Positions 25,073 through 34,141 of a DNA stretch of 48,669 bases are shown one piece after another. How positions within the stretch are numbered: position 1 is the first letter of the stretch; each line of letters starts with the position of its first letter. The notes under the pieces were generated by a model that saw nothing but the letters and a program-made list of their open reading frames with translations, searched no databases and was not told where the DNA came from. A program made the translations under genes and the position numbers. The stretch is from Bacteroidota bacterium (GTDB lineage: Bacteria > Bacteroidota > Bacteroidia > Bacteroidales > VadinHA17): NCBI GenBank assembly GCA_022561875.1, contig JADFQJ010000019.1:1-48669 (forward strand), given 5' to 3'.

Positions 25073-26437
25073 TTAAAACATCCCGTACATTAATCTTCCT
25101 ATCATCAGATACAGAAACAGCCCGATGATATCATTCAGGGTAGTGATAAAAGGACCTGTAGCAAGTGCCGGATCAATTTTCACTCTGTGGAGCATCAGAG
25201 GTATCAGTGTACCAAATACAGCTGCGAACAGAATAACAGCCATCAGTGCAAGACTCACTGTTAAGGTTAGTGCATATGAATCGGTAAAGAAATAATTGTA
25301 AACGAAAATCAACGACCCTAAAACAGCACCATTTATTATTGCAACTAAAGACTCCTTCCCTATTTTCGTCCATATACTGCCCGGGTCAAGCGACCGGCCG
25401 GCTAAACCCTGAACCACAATAGCCGACGACTGGATACCTACATTTCCGCCCATAGCTGCAATAAGAGGTATAAAAAATACCATCTGGGGATTTATTTTCA
25501 GGTCCCCTTCATAATGTGAGATCACCAGTGCACCTAAAATACCTCCCAAAAGGCCAATTAGCAACCACGGTAAACGCGCTCTGGTTATAACAAAAACCTT
25601 GTCCGAATGTTCTATATCCTCAGAGATACCGGAGGCCATCTGGTAATCCTTTTCAGCCTCATCCCTGATAAAATCAACAACATCGTCAATGGTGATCCGC
25701 CCTATGAGACGGTCAATTGAATCAACCACCGGCAAAGCAACCAGATCATACTTGTCCATGATATTGGTTACTTCTTCTCCTGAAGTGTCAGTCTTTACAT
25801 ATATAACATCTTCATTAGCAACGTCTTTGATTTTTTTAATATTTTTTGCTAAAAGCATCTTCTTCAACGAAACGGTACCTTTTAACTTATTGTTATCATC
25901 TACTACGTAAACATAATATACCTCATCAACATTCTCAGCCTGTTTGCTCATCTCCTTCAGGCATTTCATAATTGTCCAGTTCTCATTTACTTTGATCAGC
26001 TCTTTTCCCATCAATCCGCCGGCTGAATCTTCATCGTATGAAAGCAGATCAACAATATCTCCGGCTCTTTCAACATCATGTATATGCAAAAGGACATCTT
26101 CTTTTTTCTCATCAGACAACTCACCGATTATATCAGCAGCGTCATCAGAATCCATATTATCAATAAACTGTCTGGCAATAACTTCACCCGGAATTACTTT
26201 CAGGAACCGTTCCCTGTCATCCTCTTCAAGTTCAGCAAGAACATCAGAAGCAGTCTCCCCCTCAAGCAACAAGTATAGAAACCTTGCCTCTTCAATATTC
26301 AACTCGTTATACAGTCCTGCTATATCTGCAGCATGAAGATCCCGGATAAGCTCTTTTGCTTTATTTTCATCTTCTGTCCCGATAACTTCCCTGAGTTCCT
26401 TCAGGTATTCCCGTGTTAATTCAAACTGGCTTGCCAT
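25073..26437 (-). CDS. mgtE: Magnesium transporter MgtE
   Basis: A 454-residue Mg2+ channel. The amino-terminal helical domain (about 1-130, ERFLKVIPGEVIARQFIDNM with DDAADIIGELSDE) is followed by paired CBS domains (about 135-255, with LPVVDSIDRLIGRITIDDVV) that sense Mg2+. The membrane domain has five helices, including the pore signature AAMGGNVGIQSSAIVVQGLA (about 330-349) and DPALATGPFITTLNDIIGLF near the end with the conserved Mg2+-selective aspartate. It is convergent with the permease gene, 60 bp apart, with no clear terminator between them. Confidence 0.95.
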   Translation of the reverse strand: MASQFELTREYLKELREVIGTEDENKAKELIRDLHAADIAGLYNELNIEEARFLYLLLEGETASDVLAELEEDDRERFLKVIPGEVIARQFIDNMDSDDAADIIGELSDEKKEDVLLHIHDVERAGDIVDLLSYDEDSAGGLMGKELIKVNENWTIMKCLKEMSKQAENVDEVYYVYVVDDNNKLKGTVSLKKMLLAKNIKKIKDVANEDVIYVKTDTSGEEVTNIMDKYDLVALPVVDSIDRLIGRITIDDVVDFIRDEAEKDYQMASGISEDIEHSDKVFVITRARLPWLLIGLLGGILGALVISHYEGDLKINPQMVFFIPLIAAMGGNVGIQSSAIVVQGLAGRSLDPGSIWTKIGKESLVAIINGAVLGSLIFVYNYFFTDSYALTLTVSLALMAVILFAAVFGTLIPLMLHRVKIDPALATGPFITTLNDIIGLFLYLMIGRLMYGMF

Positions 26438-26457
26438 ATAGGAGTTTTTTTATTTAT

Positions 26458-27231
26458 TCATAAATTATTTGAAATAAAATTGGTGAGGGTTATAAATTCT
26501 TCTACCCCTAATTCTTCAGGTCTTTTGCTCATCAATGCCTCATCTGTCTGCTGATTGAATAAACCATTTTTTAACGAATTACGCAAAGTTTTTCGCCTTT
26601 GATTAAAACCGGTTTTAACTACACGAAAAAACAGGTGTTCATCACATGCCAAATTTTTCCTCTTATTCCGCGTTAATCTCAGAACAGCCGACTTAACTTT
26701 GGGAGGGGGAGAAAAAACTTTTTCACTCACCGTAAACAGGTATTCGATATCGTAATATGCCTGAAGCAGAACACTCAGAATCCCGTATTTTTTTGTTCCC
26801 GGCCCTGACCCTATCCGTTCAGCCACCTCTTTTTGCACCATGCAAACCAACTCTGTTACCTGATCCTTGTTCTCAAGCACCTTAAAAAATATCTGGCTTG
26901 AAATGTTGTACGGGAAATTTCCGATTAAAGAAATTTTTCCGGTGAACATATTACCCAGGTCAATTTTGAGGAAGTCTTTCTCTATGATCCGTTCATTCAT
27001 TTCGGGAAATTTTCCCCTTAAAATCTGTACTGCTCTATTGTCTATTTCAACAAGCCATGTTTTATCTTTGAATCTTCCGGGTAAAAACCGGGTTAATGTA
27101 CCTGTTCCTGCACCTATTTCAACCAATGACTGCACATCCTCAGCCTGCAATGAATTGGCAATCTTCTTTGCAATATTGTGGTCTGTCAGAAAATGCTGGC
27201 CCAGGCTTTTTTTTGGTCTGAAATAGGTCAT
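26458..27231 (-). CDS. rsmA: 16S rRNA dimethyladenosine transferase
   Basis: A 257-residue KsgA/RsmA methyltransferase that dimethylates two adjacent adenosines in the 3' hairpin of 16S rRNA. It starts with the conserved FRPKKSLGQHFLTDHNIAKK. The SAM site LVEIGAGTGTLTRFL (about 36-50), LIGNFPYNISSQIFFK (the NxPY catalytic motif) and VFSPPPKVKSAVLRL are all present. The ATG at 27231 was chosen; a GTG one codon upstream is possible. It lies 20 bp downstream of no other gene on its strand and is followed by mgtE, possibly cotranscribed. Confidence 0.96.
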   Translation of the reverse strand: MTYFRPKKSLGQHFLTDHNIAKKIANSLQAEDVQSLVEIGAGTGTLTRFLPGRFKDKTWLVEIDNRAVQILRGKFPEMNERIIEKDFLKIDLGNMFTGKISLIGNFPYNISSQIFFKVLENKDQVTELVCMVQKEVAERIGSGPGTKKYGILSVLLQAYYDIEYLFTVSEKVFSPPPKVKSAVLRLTRNKRKNLACDEHLFFRVVKTGFNQRRKTLRNSLKNGLFNQQTDEALMSKRPEELGVEEFITLTNFISNNL

Positions 27232-27362
27232 CACAATCTTAAATTAAAACAGTTTCAAATTTCGTAAATCTCATTGCCTTTTCCAAAGTAAAAAATCAGT
27301 ACATTTTGTTAATAACTCTTCCTTGTCTTGCCGGAGTTTTTGGATTACATTTGCCTGACAGG

Positions 27363-27382
27363 TTTTTAATACATTTTTAATA
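27363..27382. promoter_or_regulatory. Possible ArgR-type site before carA
   Basis: The AT-rich stretch TTTTTAATACATTTTTAATA contains ATACATT, similar to the TATACATT words before argG and argR, and lies 15-34 bp before the carA start. The match is weak and binding is only inferred. Confidence 0.25.
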
Positions 27383-27396
27383 TTCTATCTTTTCCA

Positions 27397-28533
27397 ATGC
27401 CCTATAACTTCGATAAAATTGTTCCGGGAGAAGGAACCCGACAGATAAAGCAAAAAGTAAAACTTATCCTCGAAGACAACACTGTTTTTGAAGGAAAATC
27501 CTTCGGGGCGGAAAAGGCTATATCGGGTGAGGTGGTATTCAACACTGCGATGACCGGTTACCCTGAAAGTCTGACCGATCCATCCTATAAAGGACAAATC
27601 CTCGTCCTGACCTACCCTTTGATAGGAAATTATGGCGCTCCTCGTACTGAAATGGAGAATAACCTTCATAAATTTCATGAATCAGGTAATATACATATCT
27701 CAGGATTGGTAGTTTCAGATTACTCCTTCGAATACAGTCACTGGAATGCAGAGGAAAGTCTTGCCAACTGGCTCAAAAACAATGATATACCCGGAATATA
27801 TGGAATTGACACAAGAGCTCTCACTAAAAGGCTCAGGGAGAAAGGAACTATGCCGGGGAAAATTATTGTGGATGATGATATACCTTTTTATGATCCCAAC
27901 GATAGAAACCTTGTCGAAGAAGTATCCGTTAAGGAAAAGCAAATATACGGCAACGGGAAGTACAAGATCCTGCTTATCGATTGTGGCGTGAAATATAATA
28001 TAATCCGGTCGTTGCTTGAAAGAAACACCACAGTGATAAGGGTACCCTGGGACCATGATATCAGCAGGGAGGAGTATGACGGACTGTTTATCACGAACGG
28101 ACCGGGCGACCCGAAGCAATGCCGGGCTACCATCGAAAATATCCGGAAAGCGTTCACTGCAGATAAACCAATATTCGGAATATGCCTTGGTAATCAATTG
28201 ATGGCATTGGCATCCGGCGCTGATACTTACAAGCTTAAATATGGCCACCGGAGTCACAACCAGCCGGTTATACGGACAGGGTCAAACAGGGCGTATATCA
28301 CTTCCCAGAATCATGGCTTCGCGGTTGATAACAAAACCCTGAACAACGATTGGGAACCTTTTTTTATTAATTTGAACGATGAAACCAATGAGGGAATGAT
28401 CCACAAATCAAAACCTTTCTTTTCAACCCAGTTCCATCCGGAGGCATCGGGAGGACCAACCGATACTGCATTCCTGTTTGATAAGTTCATCGAAAACATT
28501 GAAAAACATCAATCCACAATTAAAAAAGGGTAA
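27397..28533 (+). CDS. carA: Carbamoyl-phosphate synthase small (glutaminase) subunit
   Basis: A 378-residue subunit that hydrolyses glutamine to feed ammonia to CarB. The amino-terminal CPSase_sm_chain domain is marked by LILEDNTVFEGKSFGAEKAI and FNTAMTGYPESLTDPSY. The class I glutamine amidotransferase domain carries LFITNGPGDP, the nucleophile in FGICLGNQLMALASGA (about 264-279) and STQFHPEASGGP with the catalytic His-Glu. carB lies about 8 kb away in the same orientation. The stop directly abuts the proA stop on the other strand with no spacer. Confidence 0.97.
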   Translation: MPYNFDKIVPGEGTRQIKQKVKLILEDNTVFEGKSFGAEKAISGEVVFNTAMTGYPESLTDPSYKGQILVLTYPLIGNYGAPRTEMENNLHKFHESGNIHISGLVVSDYSFEYSHWNAEESLANWLKNNDIPGIYGIDTRALTKRLREKGTMPGKIIVDDDIPFYDPNDRNLVEEVSVKEKQIYGNGKYKILLIDCGVKYNIIRSLLERNTTVIRVPWDHDISREEYDGLFITNGPGDPKQCRATIENIRKAFTADKPIFGICLGNQLMALASGADTYKLKYGHRSHNQPVIRTGSNRAYITSQNHGFAVDNKTLNNDWEPFFINLNDETNEGMIHKSKPFFSTQFHPEASGGPTDTAFLFDKFIENIEKHQSTIKKG

Positions 28534-29781
28534 TCATTCACGGATTTGTCCGTTACCGTAAATGATATATTTTGTGGTTGTCAGCTCCTTAAGCCCCATC
28601 GGTCCGCGGGCATGTAGTTTTTGTGTGCTGATACCTATCTCTGCACCAAAACCGAACTCAAAGCCATCGGTAAACCGGGTAGAGGCATTAACATATACTG
28701 CTGCTGCATCGACCTTTTCAAGAAAGGTCTGTGCATTGGAATAATTATCGGTGATAATACTCTCTGAGTGTCCCGTTCCATAACGGTTAATGTGTCTAAT
28801 GGCAGATTCCAGGGAGTCGACCATATCAACAGCAATGATCAGGTCAAGAAACTCCTTCTCCCAATCCTCATCGGTGGCCGGAGTAGTGTCAGGGAACTGC
28901 TTATATATTTCCGGGCTTGTTCGAATCTCGACATTGTGATTTTGCAGTTCCTGAAAAAGGGGAGATAACACCTTTCGGGCAATATTTTTATGTACCAGCA
29001 CCGTTTCGGCAGCATTACAAACACCCGGGCGCTGTGTTTTGGCGTTCACCGCGATCCTTACAGCCTGATCAATTTTTGCATGTTCGTCAATGTATATGTG
29101 GCAATTGCCACCTCCTGTTTCGATAACGGGAACAGTACTGTTCTCTACCACCGCCTTTATCAGTCCTGCACCACCTCTCGGTATCAGGACATCGATATAT
29201 TCATTGAGTTTCATCATAGCTACAGCGCTTGCCCGGCTTGTATTTTCGACAAGCTGGAATACACCTTCCGGCAGACCGGCGCCGGCAACCTCTTTGTTGA
29301 TGGTTGCTGTGATGGCCCTGTTTGACTGAAAAGCTTCCTTTCCACCCCTTAATATGGCAGCATTTCCCGTTTTGAGACATAACCCGAATACATCGGCTGT
29401 AACATTGGGTCTTGACTCGTATATGATCCCGATAACACCCAGCGGCACTCTTTTTTGTCCTATCAACAACCCATTGGGCCGTTTTTTCATTTGTATCACA
29501 TCTCCAACAGGATCATCCAGCGCCGCTACCTCTTTAAGCCCTGTGATCATGCTGTCGATCCTTTCGTCTGACAGCTTCAGCCTGTCGAGAATAGCGCCGG
29601 TCAACCCGGCCTTCTGTGCCTGTAACATATCATCCCTGTTGGCTTCAAGAATGGCTGCCCTGTTCCGGTCAATGCCGTCTGCCACTCGAAGAAGGACAGC
29701 ATCTTTTTGCGTTGTTGTCATACTGCCCAGGTAATATGAAGCCGATTTTGCTTTTTGTCCCTTAATTTTTAACTCATCCAT
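28534..29781 (-). CDS. proA: Gamma-glutamyl phosphate reductase
   Basis: A 415-residue aldehyde-dehydrogenase-fold enzyme reducing gamma-glutamyl phosphate, the second step of proline synthesis. VPLGVIGIIYESRPNVTADV (about 112-131), ETGGGNCHIYIDEHA, the catalytic cysteine in NAKTQRPGVCNAAETVLVH, and STRFTDGFEFGFGAEIGIST (about 364-383) are diagnostic. It follows proB in the same direction, but 309 bp of repeat-rich spacer separate them. The element CACTGAATAGTTA lies 15 bp upstream of its start. Confidence 0.97.
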   Translation of the reverse strand: MDELKIKGQKAKSASYYLGSMTTTQKDAVLLRVADGIDRNRAAILEANRDDMLQAQKAGLTGAILDRLKLSDERIDSMITGLKEVAALDDPVGDVIQMKKRPNGLLIGQKRVPLGVIGIIYESRPNVTADVFGLCLKTGNAAILRGGKEAFQSNRAITATINKEVAGAGLPEGVFQLVENTSRASAVAMMKLNEYIDVLIPRGGAGLIKAVVENSTVPVIETGGGNCHIYIDEHAKIDQAVRIAVNAKTQRPGVCNAAETVLVHKNIARKVLSPLFQELQNHNVEIRTSPEIYKQFPDTTPATDEDWEKEFLDLIIAVDMVDSLESAIRHINRYGTGHSESIITDNYSNAQTFLEKVDAAAVYVNASTRFTDGFEFGFGAEIGISTQKLHARGPMGLKELTTTKYIIYGNGQIRE

Positions 29782-29796
29782 ATTAAATTTAATTTT

Positions 29797-29905
29797 TAAC
29801 TATTCAGTGTCTAAATGAAGAAGTGCCTAAAGTGCCTAAAGTGCCTAAAGTTTAAAGTGCCTGAAATTGGAAATACCTGGAATACCTGAAATTCAAAATG
29901 CCTAA
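29797..29905 (-). repeat. Word-repeat array upstream of proA
   Basis: On the minus strand the array runs through several TTTAGGCAC/ATTTCAGG words and ends in CACTGAATAGTTA (29797-29809) just before proA. The plus strand shows AAGTGCCTA three times in tandem (29821-29847). The same CACTGAATAGTTA end lies at 35351-35363 and 36164-36176, and similar words lie upstream of argG and of the GNAT gene. Confidence 0.65.
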
Positions 29906-30001
29906 AGTTTTAAATTAATAATGCTAATTGTGAATTTCTTAGTCTTGATTTCTAATTGCTTACTAAATTACTCATGTTGTTAATATTTTTTAAAAGGTAT
30001 T

Positions 30002-30023
30002 CCCCGAAAAAAACGGGGCAGGC
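30002..30023. repeat. Small palindrome of the CGGGGCAGGC repeat family
   Basis: CCCCG-(a-tract)-CGGGG hairpin joined to the exact 10-mer CGGGGCAGGC (30014-30023), in the proB-proA spacer. The rest of the spacer to 30090 is AT-rich and contains TTTAGGCAC words in inverted orientation near 30066-30090. Confidence 0.5.
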
Positions 30024-30090
30024 TGTGAGATCGCTGCGCTTAGTTCTTTATTATCCATTTTTAATAACTTTAGGCACTCTTAACTTTAGT

Positions 30091-30927
30091 TCACTTTAAG
30101 TACTTATTAATTACGATATTTTGTTTATTAACCTGTGGTGAAATAAATAGTGTACCGATATCTTCTCCTGCCATTAGCCGGTATAAATTTTTCGGGTCAT
30201 TCCCGTTTATGATAGCGGTATCAATATTATTGTTCATACATAATCTGGCTGCATTCAGCTTGGAAGACATTCCTCCTTTTCCAAAGGCTGACGATGATTG
30301 ATAAATAACACTCTCCAGCTCCTGGTTGATCTCTTCCACAACCCTTATCCGTTCAGCTTCGGGATGATGTTCAGGATCGGACGTGTACAACCCATCCGTA
30401 TCGGTTAGCAGGATCAGTATGTCGGCCTTCAGCATTACGGATACTTTGGCCGACAGGTTGTCATTATCCCCAAACTGTATCTCAGCTGTGGATACCGTAT
30501 CATTTTCGTTTATAATAGGGATGACCTTCATCAGCAATAACTCATTAAGTGTATTGACGGCATTGTTTCGTCGCTGTTCATCATCCAGCCCGTCTCTTGT
30601 CAGCAAAACCTGGGCAACCATCTGGCCATACTCATCGAAGAATTTCTGGTAAATACGGATAAGTTCAGCCTGTCCGATAGATGCCAGTGCCTGCCTGGGT
30701 ATCAGTGCATCCGGGGGGCATTCCATTTTCAGTCTGTTAGCTCCTATACCTACTGCGCCTGAAGATATCAGAATAACCTCTTTTCCGCTACTGCGAATAT
30801 CGGATAATACCATGGTAAGTTTTTCCAATCTTGAATAGTTTATCCTTCCATTCGGGAAGGACAATGACCTGGTTCCGATCTTCACAACAATTCTCTTTTT
30901 TTCTTTCAAAGTGTTCCTGTAATTCAT
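30091..30927 (-). CDS. proB: Glutamate 5-kinase, short form without PUA domain
   Basis: A 278-residue amino-acid kinase phosphorylating glutamate, the first step of proline synthesis. KEKKRIVVKIGTRSL (8-22), VILISSGAVGIGANRL (about 56-71), the substrate loop PIINENDTVSTAEIQFGDND (about 137-156), LLTDTDGLYTSDP and the late GKGGMSSKLNAARL are intact. The protein ends after the kinase domain, whereas the E. coli enzyme (367) continues into a PUA domain. It overlaps argH by 4 bp at the end of the argG-proC-argE-argH-proB operon. Confidence 0.95.
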   Translation of the reverse strand: MNYRNTLKEKKRIVVKIGTRSLSFPNGRINYSRLEKLTMVLSDIRSSGKEVILISSGAVGIGANRLKMECPPDALIPRQALASIGQAELIRIYQKFFDEYGQMVAQVLLTRDGLDDEQRRNNAVNTLNELLLMKVIPIINENDTVSTAEIQFGDNDNLSAKVSVMLKADILILLTDTDGLYTSDPEHHPEAERIRVVEEINQELESVIYQSSSAFGKGGMSSKLNAARLCMNNNIDTAIINGNDPKNLYRLMAGEDIGTLFISPQVNKQNIVINKYLK

Positions 30928-32261
30928 AATAAAAGTTTTTCCGTCTTTCCCCGGTATATCTCCACAGCTTGCTGTATGGGAAGATATCTTTGTTCAAGTT
31001 TTTCCCTGATCTTGTCATTACACAGGTTACCCAGACTTCCCTCATGGGTATGATGGAGTTTTGTATCCGGAATGAAAGAACCGTTTTCAATTTTTTCTGC
31101 AATCAGCCGGTAGGCTTCCCTAAAAGGTATTCCTTTGATCACCAACCGGTTTACCTCTTCAACACTAAACATATAGCGATACTTTTCCTGGTTAAGGTCC
31201 GGGGGAACAACCTGAATCGCCGGCAGTGCATGTATCACGATCTCAAGGCAACCGGAGAGGTCTTCAAAACAATTTAAGTAGTCCTCCTTGATAATCTGAA
31301 AATCCCTGTGGTATCCCGATGGCAGATTTGTTAAAACCTGGGTAATTGCGACAGGCAGTGCCTGCAACTTGTTGCATTTTCCCCGTACCAGTTCAAACAG
31401 GTCGGGATTTTTTTTGTGGGGCATGATGCTTGATCCTGTGGTCATGTTATCCGGAAATTTGATAAATCCCATATCCTGACCCATATATAAGCAAATATCG
31501 GTGGCTAGTCTCGAGAGAGTCGAGGCGAGTGATGCCACAGCCTGTGCCGCTATCTTTTCCATTTTCCCACGCATATTCATTGCATGCATCGAGTTATAGC
31601 GAAGATCCCCGAAACCAAGCAGACCGGATGTAAAGCTTCTGTCGATAGGAAATGAAGTGCCAAAACCGGCTGCAGAACCTAACGGACATTGATTTGAAAT
31701 TCGGAATGCAGCATCAAGCAGGAATAAATCATCGGCCATGGTTTCAGCAAAACCGGCAAACCATAGTCCGAAAGAGGCAGGCATAGCCACCTGGAAATGG
31801 GTATATCCCGGCAGAATTGTCTTACGATGTTGCTCACTTAGCCGTAGCAGCTCTTCGGAGAGTTTAACAGCCAGATGGGCAAGGTCTGCTATTTTATCTC
31901 TTGTAAAAAGATGGATATCCAGCAGTACCTGGTCATTTCTTGATCTGGCAGTATGGATTTTTTTCCCCGTATCCCCGAGTTTTGCGGTCAGCATCTTCTC
32001 AACCTGGCTATGAATATCCTCCACGCCCTGTTCTATAATAAGCTCTCCGGTGATGGATTGCCGGTATAGTTCCTTCAACGATCTTTTCAGTTCCTTACCC
32101 TCTGACGAGCTTAACAGGCCAATTTTCTCAAGCATTGCAGCATGAGCCAGGCTGCCAAGAATATCGTAGGGGGCAAGCAACAGATCCAGTTCACGGTCTT
32201 TGCCAACCGTGAATTCTTCCATCCGTTGATCTGCCGGTACACCTTTATCCCATAACTTCAT
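30924..32261 (-). CDS. argH: Argininosuccinate lyase
   Basis: A 445-residue enzyme splitting argininosuccinate into arginine and fumarate. TARSRNDQVLLDIHLFTRDK (about 103-122), LPGYTHFQVAMPASFG and the superfamily signature GSSIMPHKKNPDLFELVRGK (the flexible SSIMPxKxNP loop) are clear. The ATG at 32261 is chosen because it gives the family start MKLWDKG and overlaps the argE stop (ATGA). The open frame extends 171 bp further upstream in argE shadow. It overlaps proB by 4 bp. Confidence 0.97.
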   Translation of the reverse strand: MKLWDKGVPADQRMEEFTVGKDRELDLLLAPYDILGSLAHAAMLEKIGLLSSSEGKELKRSLKELYRQSITGELIIEQGVEDIHSQVEKMLTAKLGDTGKKIHTARSRNDQVLLDIHLFTRDKIADLAHLAVKLSEELLRLSEQHRKTILPGYTHFQVAMPASFGLWFAGFAETMADDLFLLDAAFRISNQCPLGSAAGFGTSFPIDRSFTSGLLGFGDLRYNSMHAMNMRGKMEKIAAQAVASLASTLSRLATDICLYMGQDMGFIKFPDNMTTGSSIMPHKKNPDLFELVRGKCNKLQALPVAITQVLTNLPSGYHRDFQIIKEDYLNCFEDLSGCLEIVIHALPAIQVVPPDLNQEKYRYMFSVEEVNRLVIKGIPFREAYRLIAEKIENGSFIPDTKLHHTHEGSLGNLCNDKIREKLEQRYLPIQQAVEIYRGKTEKLLL

Positions 32262-33316
32262 AATATGATCAGATTGTTTAAAAGCGACACATAAGTATCT
32301 ATACCTTTGTTTATCTCTTCGACAAGAACATATTCTCCGGCGGTATGTGAGCGGAGCGGATTTCCCGGACCGGTTTTCACGGTTGGGAAATTCATCAGTG
32401 CCTGGTCGGAAAGTGTATCGGAACCGGTGCATTCGATACCCAGCTCCAGGGCACGGACCACCACAGGATGGTCTGTTGGTACGGAGGAGGAATTCAACCG
32501 GAACGAGCGGCTTTGGACATTTGAAGAGATGTGTTCCCTGATGAACCGGAAAATTTCTTTATTTGTATACCGGTCATTACTGCGTACATCCAGCACGAAG
32601 GAGCAGTTTCCCGGAACAACATTATGAGCCTGTCCTGCTTCGATCATAGTTACCTGCATCTTTACCTCTCCCAGCAGTGAAGACTTTTTGGGAAACCGGT
32701 AGTTCCTTATCCATTCAATGTCGCCCATAGCTTTATATATAGCATTTATACCACCATTTCGTGCTGCATGAAAGCTTCTGCCTTCTGCCATGCAATCGAT
32801 AACCATCAGCCCTTTTTCAGCAACGGTCATTTTCATTCCGGTAGGTTCACCGACGATTCCCAGGTGTACCGGAGAGATCTCAGGTAATACCTGTTCTATT
32901 CCGTTCTTCCCGGAGATCTCCTCTTCAGCAGAAACAGCAAAAACAAGATTGTAGGGCAGACCCGTCATCTCCGAGAAATATAAAAAGGTTCCCAGCAGGG
33001 CCACCAGGGAAGCTCCCGCGTCATTGCTTCCAAGTCCGTTGATCTTTTCCTTATCTGTACCGGGATCAAATGGATCCGTTATCCAGTCTTCTGCCGGTTG
33101 AACAGTATCAATATGTGAATTCAGCAGGATCACCGGCAGGTTGTCACCATTGTGTATCACTGACCACAGGTTGTTTTTTTTACGTCCGGTCTTAAGACCA
33201 TAGTTTTTCATAACTCCTTCCAGGTAATCCGAAGCCTTTTCCTCCTTTTCGCTGTATGAAGGTATCCTGATCAACTCCCTGAGGATTTTTGTCATATTTT
33301 CTTTAATGTGCTTCAT
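32258..33316 (-). CDS. argE: M20-family N-acyl-ornithine deacylase
   Basis: A 352-residue zinc hydrolase of the ArgE/DapE group. Metal ligands appear in LLNSHIDTVQP (H and D), GLGSNDAGASLVAL, the general-base AEEEISGKNG and GEPTGMKMTVAEKG, followed by the dimerisation domain with FHAARNGGINAIYKA. The final zinc histidine lies in SHTAGEYV. Flanked by argG, proC and argH it is almost certainly the deacylase releasing ornithine. Bacteroidota may use N-acetyl or N-succinyl intermediates and the sequence alone does not decide. The ATG at 33316 is chosen over a GTG two codons upstream. Confidence 0.87.
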   Translation of the reverse strand: MKHIKENMTKILRELIRIPSYSEKEEKASDYLEGVMKNYGLKTGRKKNNLWSVIHNGDNLPVILLNSHIDTVQPAEDWITDPFDPGTDKEKINGLGSNDAGASLVALLGTFLYFSEMTGLPYNLVFAVSAEEEISGKNGIEQVLPEISPVHLGIVGEPTGMKMTVAEKGLMVIDCMAEGRSFHAARNGGINAIYKAMGDIEWIRNYRFPKKSSLLGEVKMQVTMIEAGQAHNVVPGNCSFVLDVRSNDRYTNKEIFRFIREHISSNVQSRSFRLNSSSVPTDHPVVVRALELGIECTGSDTLSDQALMNFPTVKTGPGNPLRSHTAGEYVLVEEINKGIDTYVSLLNNLIIL

Positions 33317-33326
33317 CCACACCGTA

Positions 33327-34124
33327 TTATTTCAATTTTGCAATTTCATCATAGGATTTTACGATTCCTTTGATCAGGGCTGAGCTTAATCCGTTATGTT
33401 CCATCTCATTCAAACCTGCGATAGTACATCCCCTGGGAGTTGTCACCTTATCAATCTCATCTTCAGGATGATTCCCGTAGCCAAGGAGCAGGGAAGCTGC
33501 ACCGCGGGCAGTCTGGGCAGCGATCAGTTGTGCCTCATCAGCATGAAAACCCACTTGAATACCTCCCTGAGAGACTGCACGTATGGAACGCAGGAAAAAA
33601 GCTATTCCACAGGCACAAAGGATAGTTGCGGCTGACATCAGTTCCTCTTCGATCACCATAGCTGTGCCCAGCCGGTCGAAAATGCTTTTAATAATCCCCA
33701 GGGCATCGGCATTTTCACCGGCGGCAGCCAGGCAGGTCATCGATTCCCCTGTGGAGATGGCCGTATTGGGCATAATTCTGACCAGCTTCACCGGTATTCC
33801 GATTATTTTGAGGATATCTTCCAGCGCATAGGAAGTGATAACTGAGCCGATGATGTGCCTGTTAACATCTATTTCTGTTTTTATTTCCGAAATCAGCTCC
33901 TTTAGTTGCCTGGGTCTGACTGCCAGGATTATGATATCCGCACTGCGAACAGCCTCCTTGTTGTCTGTCCCTGTTATTATACCTTTTTTGGCAAGCCCGC
34001 CAAGACGATCCGTTGTTCTTCTTGTGACAAAAATATTCTCCGGAGCCCATCCGGCATGATCAACCAGTCCAAGGGCTATGGCTGTTCCTATATTTCCTCC
34101 ACCTAATATGGCAATGTTTTTCAT
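33327..34124 (-). CDS. proC: Pyrroline-5-carboxylate reductase
   Basis: A 265-residue enzyme for the last step of proline synthesis. The Rossmann start MKNIAILGGGNIGTAIALGL, DIIILAVRPRQLKEL, VRIMPNTAISTGESMTCL and the carboxy-terminal signature DEIDKVTTPRGCTIAGLNEM are visible. The ATG at 34124 gives the canonical beginning; a TTG seven codons upstream overlaps the argG stop and could also be used. Placing it inside the arginine operon joins proline and arginine synthesis from glutamate. Confidence 0.95.
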   Translation of the reverse strand: MKNIAILGGGNIGTAIALGLVDHAGWAPENIFVTRRTTDRLGGLAKKGIITGTDNKEAVRSADIIILAVRPRQLKELISEIKTEIDVNRHIIGSVITSYALEDILKIIGIPVKLVRIMPNTAISTGESMTCLAAAGENADALGIIKSIFDRLGTAMVIEEELMSAATILCACGIAFFLRSIRAVSQGGIQVGFHADEAQLIAAQTARGAASLLLGYGNHPEDEIDKVTTPRGCTIAGLNEMEHNGLSSALIKGIVKSYDEIAKLK

Positions 34125-34141
34125 GTCTGTTTTATCTGTAT

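Noticed and set aside
28635-29734. Several overlapping frames on both strands within proA
   Set aside because: All are shadows of proA, whose signature motifs span this stretch.
32262-32432. Upstream extension of argH by 57 codons
   Set aside because: It overlaps the argE coding region, is not like argininosuccinate lyases, and a canonical ATGA overlap start exists at 32261.
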